From NCBI GenBank assembly GCA_945643635.1, contig CALZFC010000065.1, positions 1,888,501 through 1,952,500 of the forward strand: DNA of 64,000 nt, in the 5' to 3' direction. Position numbers and translations under genes: made by a program. The stretch is from Allodiplogaster sudhausi. Taxonomy: Eukaryota; Nematoda; Chromadorea; Rhabditida; Diplogasteridae. Below are positions 9,465-21,100 of this stretch, one piece after another. Within the stretch, counting starts at the first letter, position 1. Each line of letters begins with the position of its first letter. The notes beneath the pieces are model-generated. The model had not been told where the DNA came from, ran no database searches, and worked only from the letters and a program-made list of their open reading frames with translations.

Positions 9465-11413
9465 CTGCATTACTCTCACGTCGAGAAAAGAAAGTACACA
9501 TAAGCCAATGATAGCTGAATCTTATAATTATGAAACTTAATTATAAGCTGACCGATCGGCATAAAACAGATAACCTTTATTTTAGACAGCAAGGGTCTTC
9601 ACATTAGCCCTCCCTTGTCATCCTATTATCTGACTGGGTCAGTGTTGCACAGCACTTGGTAAAAGTGGTTCGGCATTCAAAATATCCGCCTTTTTTAGAG
9701 CACCTTTGTTTACTCAGAGTTGTTTCTTGACATTTTCGAGGAAGAATTCGGAGGCGTTAGGAAGCATGCATAACGAGGCACGCAACCGGCACTATCCGGC
9801 TTTTTCGATATAGAGAGAGTATGAAGGCAGCGACGACCGAGGGAGGTTCCGACCGAGAGAACAGTTAAAAAGCAAAAAGCAAGCTTTACCTGCTTCCTCC
9901 CTAATAGTTAAACAGCCCCCCGCCCTTTTTGCATTAGCGTTAGTTCCAATGATATTCTGGAGTCTGGACAGCGCAACAGTAGGAGGGGGCTAGCTTAACC
10001 ACAACTGAATGGGATAAAGTTCTGTGAGGTTTTTCTTTTTTGCTCGCTTCTTGTGCATGCGTCGGAAATTCGTGGTTATAATTTTATGCGCTCATTTGAC
10101 TGACTGGATATAAATGTTTAAAAAATAACATATTTACAAGTATAATAACAGACTTGATGAGCGTTCCATCGCAGGTAGTACGTGGGCGAAAACGAAACGA
10201 CGCTGACACCGATGGAGCGAATCCACGAGATACAAAACAGCTCATTATAACTAAATAAACGAGGAAAGCTGTATTATAACAGAATATACATAACGAAAGA
10301 TACACAAAACAAACCATCTTATACAAAACATTAAAAGGGAAAAGTGAAAAGACAAGTTAATGCACGAAAGAAGTTTCCTCAAGTGCCTTTCGGCGGAATA
10401 TTGATTGAGTTTTACTTCTAGCGGGGGCAGCGCATATGCGATGTGTGCGCCGACGCGCTGGTACTGAACAGTTAAATGGCTGAGAAACATCTTAGACCTC
10501 GTGAATATCAGGCATACGATAGCTCATTCGATAGAGAATTTTCAGCTCTACAAGTTAAAATAGAAAACCCGTGACATAATGCCACTTAAGCTAGCGACGC
10601 TTCCTCAAAGTCTGGAGGCCGCTGAGGTCCTAAAAGTGAATATTTTCAAATTCTAATTGAGTAGCTTTTTAAAACAATATCTTATCTATTTAATACCAAA
10701 ATTTCACGAAAATAGCTTTATTTTGCGCGAAACAGCGAACGCGAATGTGCGGCCATCTCGGCAAGCCTCACCGGGCACTCACCTTTTAAATCTCGCACAG
10801 CTCGCCGAAATGGCGTTTTTAGACTCCCGGACCCATTCCATTCGTTTCCCCGTGTTAAAAAGTACCTATAAACAGCTTTTAAGCGAAATCTAATTTTGCC
10901 GGGTCCCCGGCCTTTTTGATACTCTCGCAAATCGCGTCATATACACACATATGCAGGGGTGGCCGGGGGCCGAAAATATCCGGCCCGGCCCCGGCCCTGA
11001 CCCCCAGGGTAGGCCCCGGCCCCCGAGGTCGGCCCCTTATGTGACGGAGGTCTTATGTGACATGGTGCTCGGGTCAAATCTCACATAACCTTTTTTTTGC
11101 TGCAATCGCACTATCTCCAATAAGTCACCCTAATGTAAACCCATAGATTACGAAGTAGCAGAATTAAAATATTTATTATGCTTATTTGCCAATTGTATTC
11201 ACAAATAGCTGCTATGCTCCCAGTATTCTTGCAATTGTGATTATGGGAAATGAATTATAATTATTTCAACGAATATCAATCATCAGTGACATGAGCATCA
11301 AACAATGATTGTTAGCTAGTACAAATATCCAGATATTTTTCAGTGTAAAACTGAAACAATCTTTGTTAAATATATCAAACAAGGTTTCTTGTGTGTTTGT
11401 CGTCAAAGCTCCT
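9465..11413. other. Gene-poor region with a GC-rich tract
   Basis: No supported exon is seen apart from a possible missing first exon of the minus-strand gene near 9550. At 10954-11040 is a strikingly GC-rich tract, beginning CAGGGGTGGCCGGGGGCC and rich in GGCCCCGGCCC, inside AT-rich DNA. CAGGGGTGGC is the kind of terminus seen on hAT transposons, but no matching inverted end was found. Confidence 0.35.
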
Positions 11414-11950
11414 TTAATATCGAGCATTGTGCAATAAAAATGGATTTTCGCTTAATGCATTTTTCTCTGAGCACGAAGCCACATAAATACAACACATTTT
11501 ATTCTGATTTAAGAAGTGAAAACTTTTCCGATTTTGTAGCAGAGAATTACTGTGTCTTCGGTAAGAAAGGAGCACAGCAACTGCGAAGAATGCGACGCCG
11601 ACCCAGAAGAACTGCAGAGGTAAATTTTTTAGTTAGACGAAAACCAGGCTTTCTAGCGAAAAATAAATTCATTAGTAGCGCTAAGTTATAATATAATTAC
11701 CTACAAAAACAATTTAAATAATTGCGCTTAAAATAAAAGTGTAGATCGGCTTCAGATACGGATGCCCTTCTTCTTGTGGAAATAACGAACTAAAATAGAA
11801 TTATTGAATGTTCATATTTTCTGTCAGTATAACGAAAACTCAGCAAACTCATCAGTAGAAAATGCCCAATACGAAGCCCAAATTTGGTCAGAACGAACTT
11901 CGTAGGCGACTCCGAAAAAGAGAAGGACTAAAAATGATGAAGGCGTCCAT
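11414..11950 (-). pseudogene. Degenerate minus-strand membrane microprotein gene, cassette 1
   Basis: Three blocks correspond to the three exons of the minus-strand gene in cassette 2 (13931-14353). The helix exon (11950-11899) starts ATGGACGCCTTC but is 8 bases shorter than the 60-base norm and so frameshifted. The middle block (about 11791-11745) has lost the CAG acceptor (CACAA) and has no donor. The last exon (11611-11414) is open for 66 codons, begins FFWVGVAFFAVAVLLSYRRH, and has a good TCTGCAG acceptor. Hydrophobicity of both outer exons suggests a small membrane protein in the ancestor. Its function is unknown. Confidence 0.5.
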
Positions 11951-12610
11951 CATGGAGAGAAGAGGGAGAAGGGGCGGAGTAGCGATGGCAGAATGAGGAA
12001 TCACTAGAGGAACTCCGGCTTTTATATTAATTTTACGGACGATGAACCTTGAGAACAACTCATTGTCAGAAGACAACAAATGGTTTAGTTTTACTAATCA
12101 TAAGGAGTTTTCTACGTGTAACAAGTGAATATTTTGTCTATCGACCTTTCTTCTTTAATTTGATCCTCAAACAAAAAATATCGTTCTTATTGAAAACGCT
12201 TTCTTGCAAGAACTGACAGAAAAACGGGAAAAGAAAATCACAAGCATAAATTCGATGATTCACTCAAAATTCTCCTCAGGGAAGATATTAAGTTCATTAT
12301 TTCAAACCGGCGTTACATTTTTCTGTAGGAATTAAATATAATAGATTCTGACACCTTTTTATTATATGTGTATGTCAAAGTAAGCTTAATATTTTCGATT
12401 GTCAAAACAGCACATTTTTACATAGAAAGCTGCATACGTGTCATCTTTTGCAAGTCAAACTTAAAGAACATTGATAGGGTTCGGTGTTGTTCTTAAAGTT
12501 CATCGTCCAAAATTTCCTATGAAAGCCGGCGTCCTTGCATTGATCCCTCTTTCTGCCCCATTTTACTCACCACTAAACTCCTTCTTTCCGTTCTCCCTCT
12601 TCTCTCCGCG
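11951..12610. promoter_or_regulatory. Head-to-head intergenic region of microprotein cassette 1
   Basis: The spacer separates two divergent microprotein genes, and its two ends are inverted copies of one another. Each end carries a GTTCATCGTCC word, a TATA-like box (TATATTAA-like near 12015 on the minus strand, degenerate TATGAAAG near 12518 on the plus strand), and a pyrimidine-rich leader. This indicates that each gene was duplicated together with its own promoter in opposite orientation. Confidence 0.5.
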
Positions 12611-12884
12611 ATGGGCGCCTTCGTCGTCTTCCTCATTCTCGTCCTCGTCGGAGGAGGAGTCGCCTACAAGGTTTGTTTTCTCCCTGTCTCTTCTATTCTC
12701 CTTCCCACTGTTTTGTCGTAGAAAAAGTAAGACAGCATTATCTAACGCTTAAAAAAGCAAACATTAATTTAGTTATTATAATACAAATGATAACTTTCAG
12801 CTGGGCCTGGTGGACGAGTACCTGCCGAAGATCCAGGCGGCGCTGAACGGTCAGCCTCAGACGGCCCCTGCAACGGCCCAGTAG
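12611..12884 (+). CDS. 47-residue single-helix membrane microprotein
   Basis: Two exons (12611-12670 and 12801-12884) with a 130-base GT-AG intron. Exon 1 encodes MGAFVVFLILVLVGGGVAYK, a start-proximal hydrophobic helix with a GGG turn. Exon 2 encodes LGLVDEYLPKIQAALNG and a short Gln/Pro/Ala tail, then TAG. The helix could be a signal anchor; a cleavable signal peptide is less likely because little mature protein would follow. Codons are strongly C- and G-ending (TTC, CTC, GTC, GGC), as in highly expressed nematode genes. The second copy at 15023-15302 keeps every residue of the core. No family was recognised. The gene is divergently paired with the minus-strand relic at 11414-11950. Confidence 0.7.
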
Positions 12885-13930
12885 AATAGAGGAGGGATCC
12901 TCTTCTTCCATCTTTCCTTTCCTCGCCCGCCAAACTCGGCCCAACTCTGATAAATACTTCCCCCTCTCTTATTTTGCTTGAAACAATTTAAATTAGCAAA
13001 AAAATTAACAAATTGTGTGGAATGATTGATTGTGTAAATCTAAAGGCGTAATGAATCATATTTGTTGCCTTGGCGTTCTTCAAAGATTTGTCGAAAGAAC
13101 TTGTCTTGAGTAAAAATAATATAAGTTGAGCTTGTCTTTGTCTTTTGTCTCAAATCATAGTCTATATTGCATAAGAATCTTATTGCAAGATGATTCCATG
13201 AGATTTAATGGAACAATATATCAATAATAATTGATTGTTCGATCTCCGCGCTCACTTTGACAGCGAAAGTGAAATAGACAAATATTTAAATGCCAAATGC
13301 GAAATTGGTGACTTGCATTATTTTTTAAATTTTATTTTGGGTGCATGAAACAAATGATACTTCCCAGTAGAGCAGTAATGAGGAGCCACTTGTTTCCAAC
13401 TGAGTAAGAATTTTTTTTTCTTTTATCTATTCCATTACTTCCTGAATTTGCATTTGTATCCTACTATGTTAATTAGACGGTTCAATAATTTAATCAACTT
13501 TAGCACGAATTCTCTGCCATTTACTCTCCGCTCTCCTCTCCATTCATTACTAGCTTCGCGTGAGCCTCTGTGCTGGTGGTTTTTTCTATGTATACACTTT
13601 ACCACTACTTGGCCCAATTGTTTGTTACATTTGCTTCTGTTTCTTCGTGTTTCATTCAGTCTTCATGCTAACGATAAGGCTTTCTTTAATTTATTATTGA
13701 ATAGATTCAATTCTTATTTGTTACTTTCGTTTTTCTGTCTGTCTGCCTCTCATTCATTAGACTTCTCTTTCTTCAATCCTCCATTCGACCAAATAAGGAT
13801 TGAATCTTCTCCAATTGTATTGGCCATGACATGTCAAAAAATTTGCTTAACCGAAGTGTTTTGTCGTCAAGTTTCAGTCTATTTCGAGAATTAAGCAACA
13901 AATTCTCCTCGATTTCTCTCTCAGCACGAA
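12885..13930. other. Spacer between microprotein cassettes, no gene seen
   Basis: AT-rich spacer. A 148-codon open frame at 13448-13894 has no coding signature. From about 13750 the sequence matches 15950-16250 (shared words such as GACATGTCAAA and TCTCATTTA.GAAGTGA), which marks the boundary of the duplicated cassette. Confidence 0.45.
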
Positions 13931-14353
13931 TTAACAAAAAAAACACGCTTTATTCTCATTTAGGAAGTGAGAAGTTTTCCTATTTTGTAGCAGTGAAGCA
14001 GAGCGTCCTGGAAGAGAAATGACCACGGTGACTGCGAAGAAGGCGACGCCGACCCAGAAGAACTGAACAGGTAAGTTTTTAGTTATGCTGAAAACCTGTT
14101 TTTATTAGATGTGTAAAACAAAAAAATTATAGTATTATTAGAATATAATATAATTGTATTCGAATACTATTTCAACAAATTACCGGAAAGGTGTAGATCG
14201 GCTTCAGATTCGCCAGTGCTTCTTCCTGTGGACAAGACGCACCTTTGGGAGATCTTTTGGATTTAGAACAGAAGGAAGAAAGGGGAAAAACCTTGCGCAG
14301 GTGACTCCACCGCCTGCGAGGACGAGAAGGACGAAGATGACAAGGGCGCCCAT
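13931..14353 (-). pseudogene. Minus-strand three-exon membrane microprotein gene, cassette 2, frameshifted
   Basis: Exons in transcription order are 14353-14292, 14225-14184 and 14062-13931. Exon 1 encodes MGALVIFVLLVLAGGG but is 62 bases long instead of 60, so it carries a 2-base insertion just before the donor. Exon 2 follows a CCACAG acceptor and reads EEALANLKPIYTFP; its donor GTAATT is good. Exon 3 reads FFWVGVAFFAVTVVISLPGR and ends in a Lys/Asn-rich tail at TAA. Exons 2 and 3 join in phase 0. The ancestor would be a protein of about 78-100 residues with two hydrophobic segments. It differs from the plus-strand genes after the first exon, although LVDEYLPKIQ and ALANLKPIYT are weakly alike. 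Function unknown. Confidence 0.5.
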
Positions 14354-15022
14354 CGTGGAGAGAAGAGGGAGAAGGGCGGAGTGGCGAGTTATAGATGGCA
14401 GAATGAAGAATTGCTGCAAGGACTCTTGCTTTTATAGGAATCATTGGATGATGAACTTTGAGAACAACTCAGAACCCAACGAATGTACTTTAAGTTTGAT
14501 TTTCAAAAGGTGACACATTTTACTACATTAAACAAAGGCTGTTTTGACAATCGACCTTTCATCTTCACTTTTATTGTCAAATAAAAAAAACTAAAAGATT
14601 TGTTTTCCTATTCTAAATGACTTAACAGAAATGGGAAAAGAAAATCTCGAAGAAAAATTCGATGAGTCGGCTGAAAATTCTCTTCAAATTAAGATAAAAG
14701 TTCAATATCTGTTACGACAGTGATTTTTTTTCCCAATTTTCCTGTAAGGATTAAATACAATCATTACAGGCGGCAAGTTTTATTTATTATACATACGCGT
14801 TTGTCGATCGTCATGACATTTCTTTTTTCCACGTAGAAAAAACTGCATAAGTGCCACTTTTCGTGGACTAAACTTCAAGTAAATTCGTCTGGTTCTGAGT
14901 TGGTCTTAAAGTTCATCATCCAAAATTTCTTATAAAAGCCGGCGTCCTCGCATTGATTCCTCATTCTGCCCCTTTTTACTCGCCCCTCCACCTCTTCTCT
15001 CCCTCCTCCTTTTGTCTCCGCG
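14354..15022. promoter_or_regulatory. Head-to-head intergenic region of microprotein cassette 2
   Basis: This is the best preserved divergent promoter region. TATAAAAG lies at 14934-14941 for the plus gene, and its inverted counterpart CTTTTATA lies near 14430 for the minus gene. Both are followed by matching leader sequences rich in CTTCTCTCC just before ATGGGCGCC. The words GTTCATC.TCCAA occur on both sides in inverted orientation. Confidence 0.55.
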
Positions 15023-15302
15023 ATGGGCGCCTTCGTCATCTTCCTCCTTCTCGTTCTCGTCGGCGGCGGAGTCGCTTACAAGGTTGGTTTTCTCCCTGTC
15101 TCTTATGTTCTCCATCCCACTCATGTCTCATTGAAACGAAATTCTTGAGGGAGACAGCACTTTCCAACCCTTAAAACCCAAAAAAACAAAATCAAGAAAT
15201 AAAAATGTTAGCTTTCAGCTGGGCCTGGTGGACGAGTACCTGCCGAAGATCCAGGCGGCGCTGAACGGTCAGCCCCAGGTGGCCCCTGCAACGACCCAGT
15301 AG
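15023..15302 (+). CDS. 47-residue single-helix membrane microprotein, second copy
   Basis: Two exons (15023-15082 and 15219-15302). Exon 1 encodes MGAFVIFLLLVLVGGGVAYK and exon 2 LGLVDEYLPKIQAALNG followed by QPQVAPATTQ and TAG. The few differences from the copy at 12611-12884 are mostly conservative (Val/Ile, Ile/Leu; Gln-Thr/Gln-Val in the tail), which suggests purifying selection. The product should be a very small membrane-anchored or secreted peptide. It lies 670 bases from the divergent minus-strand gene. A TATA box and pyrimidine-rich leader precede it. Its family is unknown. Confidence 0.72.
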
Positions 15303-16142
15303 AGGAGAGGAGGGTCCTCTTCCATCTTCCCTTTCCTCGTCCGCCAAACTCGGCCCAACCCTGATAAATGTTCCCCTTCTATTGTTTTTGTTTTTGAAAA
15401 CAATTTAATCTAAAGGCGTAAAGAACCAAATTTGCTGCCTTCGAATTCTTAAAGGACCTCTCCGGCGAATAAAGAACTTCTCGTTTTATGTTCTTATGCG
15501 GTGAAGTTCGGCTAGAAACATACATTGGAAGTGGTCCCGTTTCAAAACAATGTTTAGTTTGCTAAATATTAACAGTTTTTGATCGGTATTACGGTGCATT
15601 TTCCGCCCGCGATCGTTCTTTGAGCTCATGATCATGGCTAAGCCACCCTCCCTTCCCATGCCAAGCGTGGCAGAGAAAGAGGGCACGGGATGATATGAAT
15701 GTCATCGATTGCTCACTCTGAGACAAAGAGTGTAGAAGAGAGGGAGAGAGAGACATAAAAAGGAATGGAAGCGTTGTGTTGCCATTTCGAACACATCCAA
15801 CGCAATCACAGCGTTCCAAAAAATTTCACCCTCCCGAATACTGTAAGAATTTTAGAAGGGTTGGTTTTTTCAAACACCAATTATTTAATAGGCGCGAAAA
15901 CATTCGCGAGCATGGGCGAAATCCAGAAACACCACCTTTACATCTTCCATTCCAAACACCATCTTCCCATTCCACCAAATAAGGATTTAATCTTCTCTAA
16001 TTGTATTGGGCATGACATGTCAAACAATTTGTTTCACCGAAATCAAAAATTTGCAATATGGAGAAATATAGAACAAACCGGAAACAATATTTATTTGATA
16101 TAACAAACTGGAATTTTTCTGTGTTTGTCGTTAAGCTTCCGT
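15303..16142. other. Spacer between microprotein cassettes, no gene seen
   Basis: AT-rich spacer holding degenerate dispersed repeats, for example the GAAGTTCGGCTAGAAAC words at 15500 that recur near 17225, 25490 and 31390. No exon is supported. Confidence 0.4.
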
Positions 16143-16784
16143 TTATGTCGGATAATAAGCAATAACTTCTGTTCGATCGCTAAATGCATTTTTCTCTTGG
16201 CATGAAATTACATAAAAACAACATGCTTTATTCTCATTTATGAAGTGAGAAGTTTTCCGATTTTGTAGCAGTGAAGCGTAGCGTCTTCGAATAGAAACGA
16301 GCACAGTGACTGTGAAGAAGGCGACGCCGACCCAGAAGAATTGAACAGGTAATTTTTCTTTAGTAAAGCCGAAAACCAGTTCTTATCACATGTGGAAAAT
16401 TAAAATTTAAAGTATTCCTAGATGTTAATATGATTGTATTAAAATACAATTTATATGTAAGTGCGCGCACCGGGAAAAGTGTAGATGGGCTTCAGATACG
16501 ACAGCGCATCTTCTTGTGGAAAAGTCGAACTAAAAATAAATTAGCGAATTTTCTAGATAATGTTTTATCGTCATTACCTTCTAACTTTAGTTTCCTGCTG
16601 CTCTCGCACAATTAATTTTTAGTTTTTTTTCATACCGTTGTTTAATTCTGTTTCACTCTAGAGCTTTGCATCTTTGAGAGATGAGCGGAATGAAAAGTAG
16701 AAGGTCGACGGGGAGAAAAGAAACCTTGTAGGCGACACCACCGCCGACGAGGACGAGAATGACGAAGATGACAAAGGCGCCCAT
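16143..16784 (-). pseudogene. Minus-strand membrane microprotein gene, cassette 3, splice sites lost
   Basis: The first exon (16784-16725) is intact: 60 bases encoding MGAFVIFVILVLVGGGVAYK with a GTTTCT donor. The second block (about 16520-16475, DALSYLKPIYT) has CACAA where cassette 2 has the CACAG acceptor, and an extra base before the donor. The third exon (16340-16143) keeps a 66-codon open frame starting FFWVGVAFFTVTVLVS, but its acceptor is CAA instead of CAG. So each exon still reads well while two acceptors are lost. There is no plus-strand partner. A TATA box (CTTTTATA on the plus strand near 16868) is still present. A short protein from exon 1 reading into the intron remains possible. 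Confidence 0.5.
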
Positions 16785-18125
16785 CGTGGAGAGAAGACGG
16801 AGAGGGGAGAGAAGGAGTGGAGTGGCGAGTGAAAGATGGCAGAATGAGGAATCACTGGTAGAACACCTGCTTTTATAGGAATACTTTGGACGATGGACTT
16901 TGAGAACAACTCAGAACCCAACGAATGTACTTTAAGTTTGGAATACTGTTTTGGTAATCGACCTTTCATCTTAATAAAAAACTCAAAGATTTATTATCTT
17001 CCTTAACAGAAAAAAGAATTTCGCGAATAGGCTCTAAATTCCTAAATTCTTCTCAACGTGTGAGATCAAGTTCAATTTCTCAAACATATGATTTGTTTCC
17101 CAATTTTTCTGTAAGGCTTACATGCAATATATAGAAAGAGAGAACGGGAGGAAATCGTTAAAACTTAAAGGCGGTCCGAGGTGAATAAATAGTATCTTGT
17201 TTTTTTTCATCTTATTTGGTCACATTGAGCTACAAACGTTGATTTCAAGTATCCCGAAGCCAGAAAAATCTCTTTGCCCTGAGGAAATTAATTGTATTCA
17301 CTACTTTGAATTCGAGAATATTTTATTTTCCCGCCATTTTCAAAAAAAATATGGCAGAGCAACACCGTGGCCGACGAAAAGCAGAGAACAATGTAAATTT
17401 TTATGTCATAGTCTGTCTACATACTAACGTTTGTTTATATTTTCACTGGGAATTAGTTTCCGATTACTAATCTTTGCTTTTCAATGCTTTGTTTCCGAGC
17501 TCGTCTGCGAATATATAAATGGTTTGTTGGCTTGAGACACAACAGATATTCAGCCATTACTTACGCTCAAAGGAAAAAATATTTTAAAAGACTGTCGCAC
17601 GCGATTTCGAAAAGGCATTTTCGCAATTCTTTTTTTTTCGAGCTATGCGGCTGATTCCGGCCCTGTTTATTTACTATATTCATATGCAATTATCATATTT
17701 GATATATATGTACTTCAACCATATTCTGCAAAATCATTCATCCATTCTGAGATTTCGACTTCAACGATAATATTATTCAACGATTATATATTCGCGCCAT
17801 ATTGTCACGATGCCGCAATAGCATTACTACAAAAACAAGCGTCTTTCCTCAGATTATAATAGCGTGTCCTCTATTGAACTCTTATAGCAATTCCAAGGAC
17901 AATAGAGTTATGCTCCTTCACCGTTTTCAAATACCCGTGTCTTTAATTCCTTTCAAGAGCTTTTATTCGAACACTTTTGCATTAACTTTCATTCTCTTCA
18001 TACATACTCTCCAAGATACAGCCGTCTATATATCTTGAAATAGCTAAACTATTTGGAGAATTCACTAATCATAATACAAAGAATATTTCAGTAAAGAACA
18101 AACAGTAATTGCTGCCGAGCGCACG
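16785..18125. other. Spacer before the chemoreceptor array
   Basis: Contains the remaining promoter-like sequence of microprotein cassette 3 (to about 17150), then dispersed-repeat fragments around 17215-17400 that match 25485-25640 and 31370-31750. The final 400 bases resemble the sequence upstream of chemoreceptor gene 2 (24660-25049). No gene is seen. Confidence 0.4.
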
Positions 18126-21100
18126 ATGGGACCTGTTGAGATTGTATGTTTAGGTAGGATTTTTTAATCTAATTTTTTTTAAATTTAAATTCTTATTTAT
18201 TTCAACATTTTCTCCTCGCCTCCATTTATTTCTTTAAAGGAGGATGATCACCGAAAAATTATGTGATATTTTAAATTGCCGTGGCTTTTTGCACCGTCAT
18301 TCACGCGTGCTATTTTCACGCAGCGGATTTGTGCGACCTGCGAAATAGCACGCGAGAATGAGAGTGAGTAATCACAGGGCAGACGCGGCAATTCAAACCT
18401 GCATTAAATATTTTTCGGTGATCGCCCTTTAACAATAATTCTCTTGTTTCATCTCCATTGTTTGTTCTTTATCTCTCTCTGTCTTTGTCTCCTCCTTAAG
18501 TGCTCTCGCTCTTGGTGAATGGTCTTCTCGCCGCCGCTGTCCTTCGTGCCTCTCCCTCCCACTTCGGCCCCTACAAGTACATTCTCCTCGCATTCGTCGC
18601 CAACAACGCATGGTTCGCCGTTGTTCACGCGGTCACTGAACCGGTATGTTACTGCTTTATCTAAGAATTTTTTTTTAAACTTTTCTACAGTTTTTAATGT
18701 TAAGCTTATGAAATATGCACATAAAATTTTAGAACGAGTTTGAGAAAGAAAGGAAAAAAGAACTTAACTAAACTATAGCTAGTATTTACCATACATACTA
18801 TATCCTTACAATGAAAGAACAGAAATTGTTCCTAGTTCTCTTCCGCATTTTTTCTCCATACAAATATTGCAAAAGTTCAACTTTTATTTGTCTACTTTAT
18901 AAATAAAAGTTGATTTTTACTATGCACTTTCTCAAATTTTATTATGTAGATCAATGACTCTGAACCTATGTACATATGGACACAATAATCTTCTTTCCTT
19001 GACGAGTGGGCCTATTTAGGCTTTATTAAAGAGTGATGTAAAATAAAATGTAAAATAGGCCCGGTCGAGGTTTCTTTAGTTTTACTTATATTCATCGATA
19101 ATTTGCAGATTGCCACCTCGGTTGGCGACGCTTTCGTAATGTTCACAACGGGTGTTTTCCACTCGTCCCCGTATGCAGCCGGCCTCTTTGCCGCCTCCCA
19201 CTCCAGCGACTTCATCCTTCTCGCTATCCACTTTGTCTATCGATACCTCGCGCTTTTGAGGTAGAGACCTTGACAATTAGTACAATGTAGGCAAGCGACC
19301 AAAATTCACAGATTTGAATTGAAAGGTGTGAATAATTATGAAAGAATGGCTGTACATACAACATAATAGCTCTTGTATTATTTCCTTATGAATATGCGAG
19401 AAAGCATTCTGTTGTCCGCGTTGAGTTGGCAGCTACAATATGGAAATCATGATTTTGTTTTGCAAATTTATGAAATGCTTTCAAGGCTTTAAAAAATTGA
19501 AAGAATTTTTGTCTGCCTCTTCAGGCCCCAATACGTCAGTCTCTTCCGTCGTGCCTGGTTTTTTCTTCTCATCGTCATCTTCTTGCTCCAGCAGGCCATC
19601 TGGTTTCTGTCGTGCACCATCGCGTGGCGCGCGGACGCCGCTTCCGACGCGTACATCCTTCCGCGTCTGGCCGTATTCCCCTACGGCGTGCTGGCTACAT
19701 CGGTGGCCATTACTGGGTAGGAAGTGTTGTAATACCATATTCTTTTCAATATTACGAAAGGTTTTTACCACGTTGCTGATTGTTGACTTTCGGTCAATAA
19801 ATTAATCAGCCAATCAATCAATCAATCAATCAATAACTCAACAATCATCTAATTAATTATTCAAAAAATAATAACTATAAAATAAATACGTTATTCAATC
19901 AATCTATCAAAACATGGGTGTATCAAATCATAATGACATGAGAAATGTCGCATTCTCGCAGGCCCCGGACAGATCGCCTCGTCCTCGCCATCTGTTCGGT
20001 TTGGCGTGCTTCTTCACCGTAATGTCCACGACCTTCTCCGTCGTCGCTTTCTGCGCCGCGCGAACTTGGTTGGCTCTCAGAAGAATGCAAGCCGAGCAGA
20101 GGCGAACTGTTCGAATGCAGCGAATGCTCTTCAATACGCTCGCTGTCCAGGTTGGTCAATATTTTTATTTATTTATTAATATTTAATGTTTTGTTTATCA
20201 TTGACATTCATATAAGAATACATCTTAATTATTTGCATATTTATTTATTCTAATTAATTATTCAATAAATAATAACTATAAAATAAATACGTTATTCAAT
20301 CAATCTATCAAAACATGGGTGTATCAAATCATAATGACATGAGAAATGTCGCATTCTCGCAGGCCCCGGACAGATCGCCTCGTCCTCGCCATCTGTTCGG
20401 TTTGGCGTGCTTCTTCACCGTAATGTCCACGACCTTCTCCGTCGTCGCTTTCTGCGCCGCGCGAACTTGGTTGGCTCTCAGAAGAATGCAAGCCGAGCAG
20501 AGGCGAACTGTTCGAATGCAGCGAATGCTCTTCTATACGCTCGCTGTCCAGGTTGGTCAATATTTTTATTTATTTATTAATATTTAATGTTTTGTTTATC
20601 ATTGACATTCATATAAGAATACATCTTAATTATTTGCATATTTATTTATTCTAATTAATTATTCAAAAAATAATAACTATAAAATAAATACGTTATTCAA
20701 TCAATCTATCAAAACATGGGTGTATCAAATCATAATGACATGAGAAATGTCGCATTCTCGCAGGCCCCGGACAGATCGCCTCGTCCTCGCCATCTGTTCG
20801 GTTTGGCGTGCTTCTTCACCGTAATGTCCACGACCTTCTCCGTCGTCGCTTTCTGCGCCGCGCGAACTTGGTTGGCTCTCAGAAGAATGCAAGCCGAGCA
20901 GAGGCGAACTGTTCGAATGCAGCGAATGCTCTTCTATACGCTCGCTGTCCAGGTTGGTCAATATTTTTATTTATTTATTAATATTTAATGTTTTGTTTAT
21001 CATTGACATTCATATAAGAATACATCTTAATTATTTGCATATTTATTTATTCTAATTAATTATTCAAAAAATAATAACTATAAAATAAATACGTTATTCA

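Noticed and set aside
13448..13894. 148-codon open frame between microprotein cassettes
   Set aside because: Ser/Leu/Phe-rich, with no codon bias like neighbouring exons, and it crosses the boundary of the duplicated cassette.
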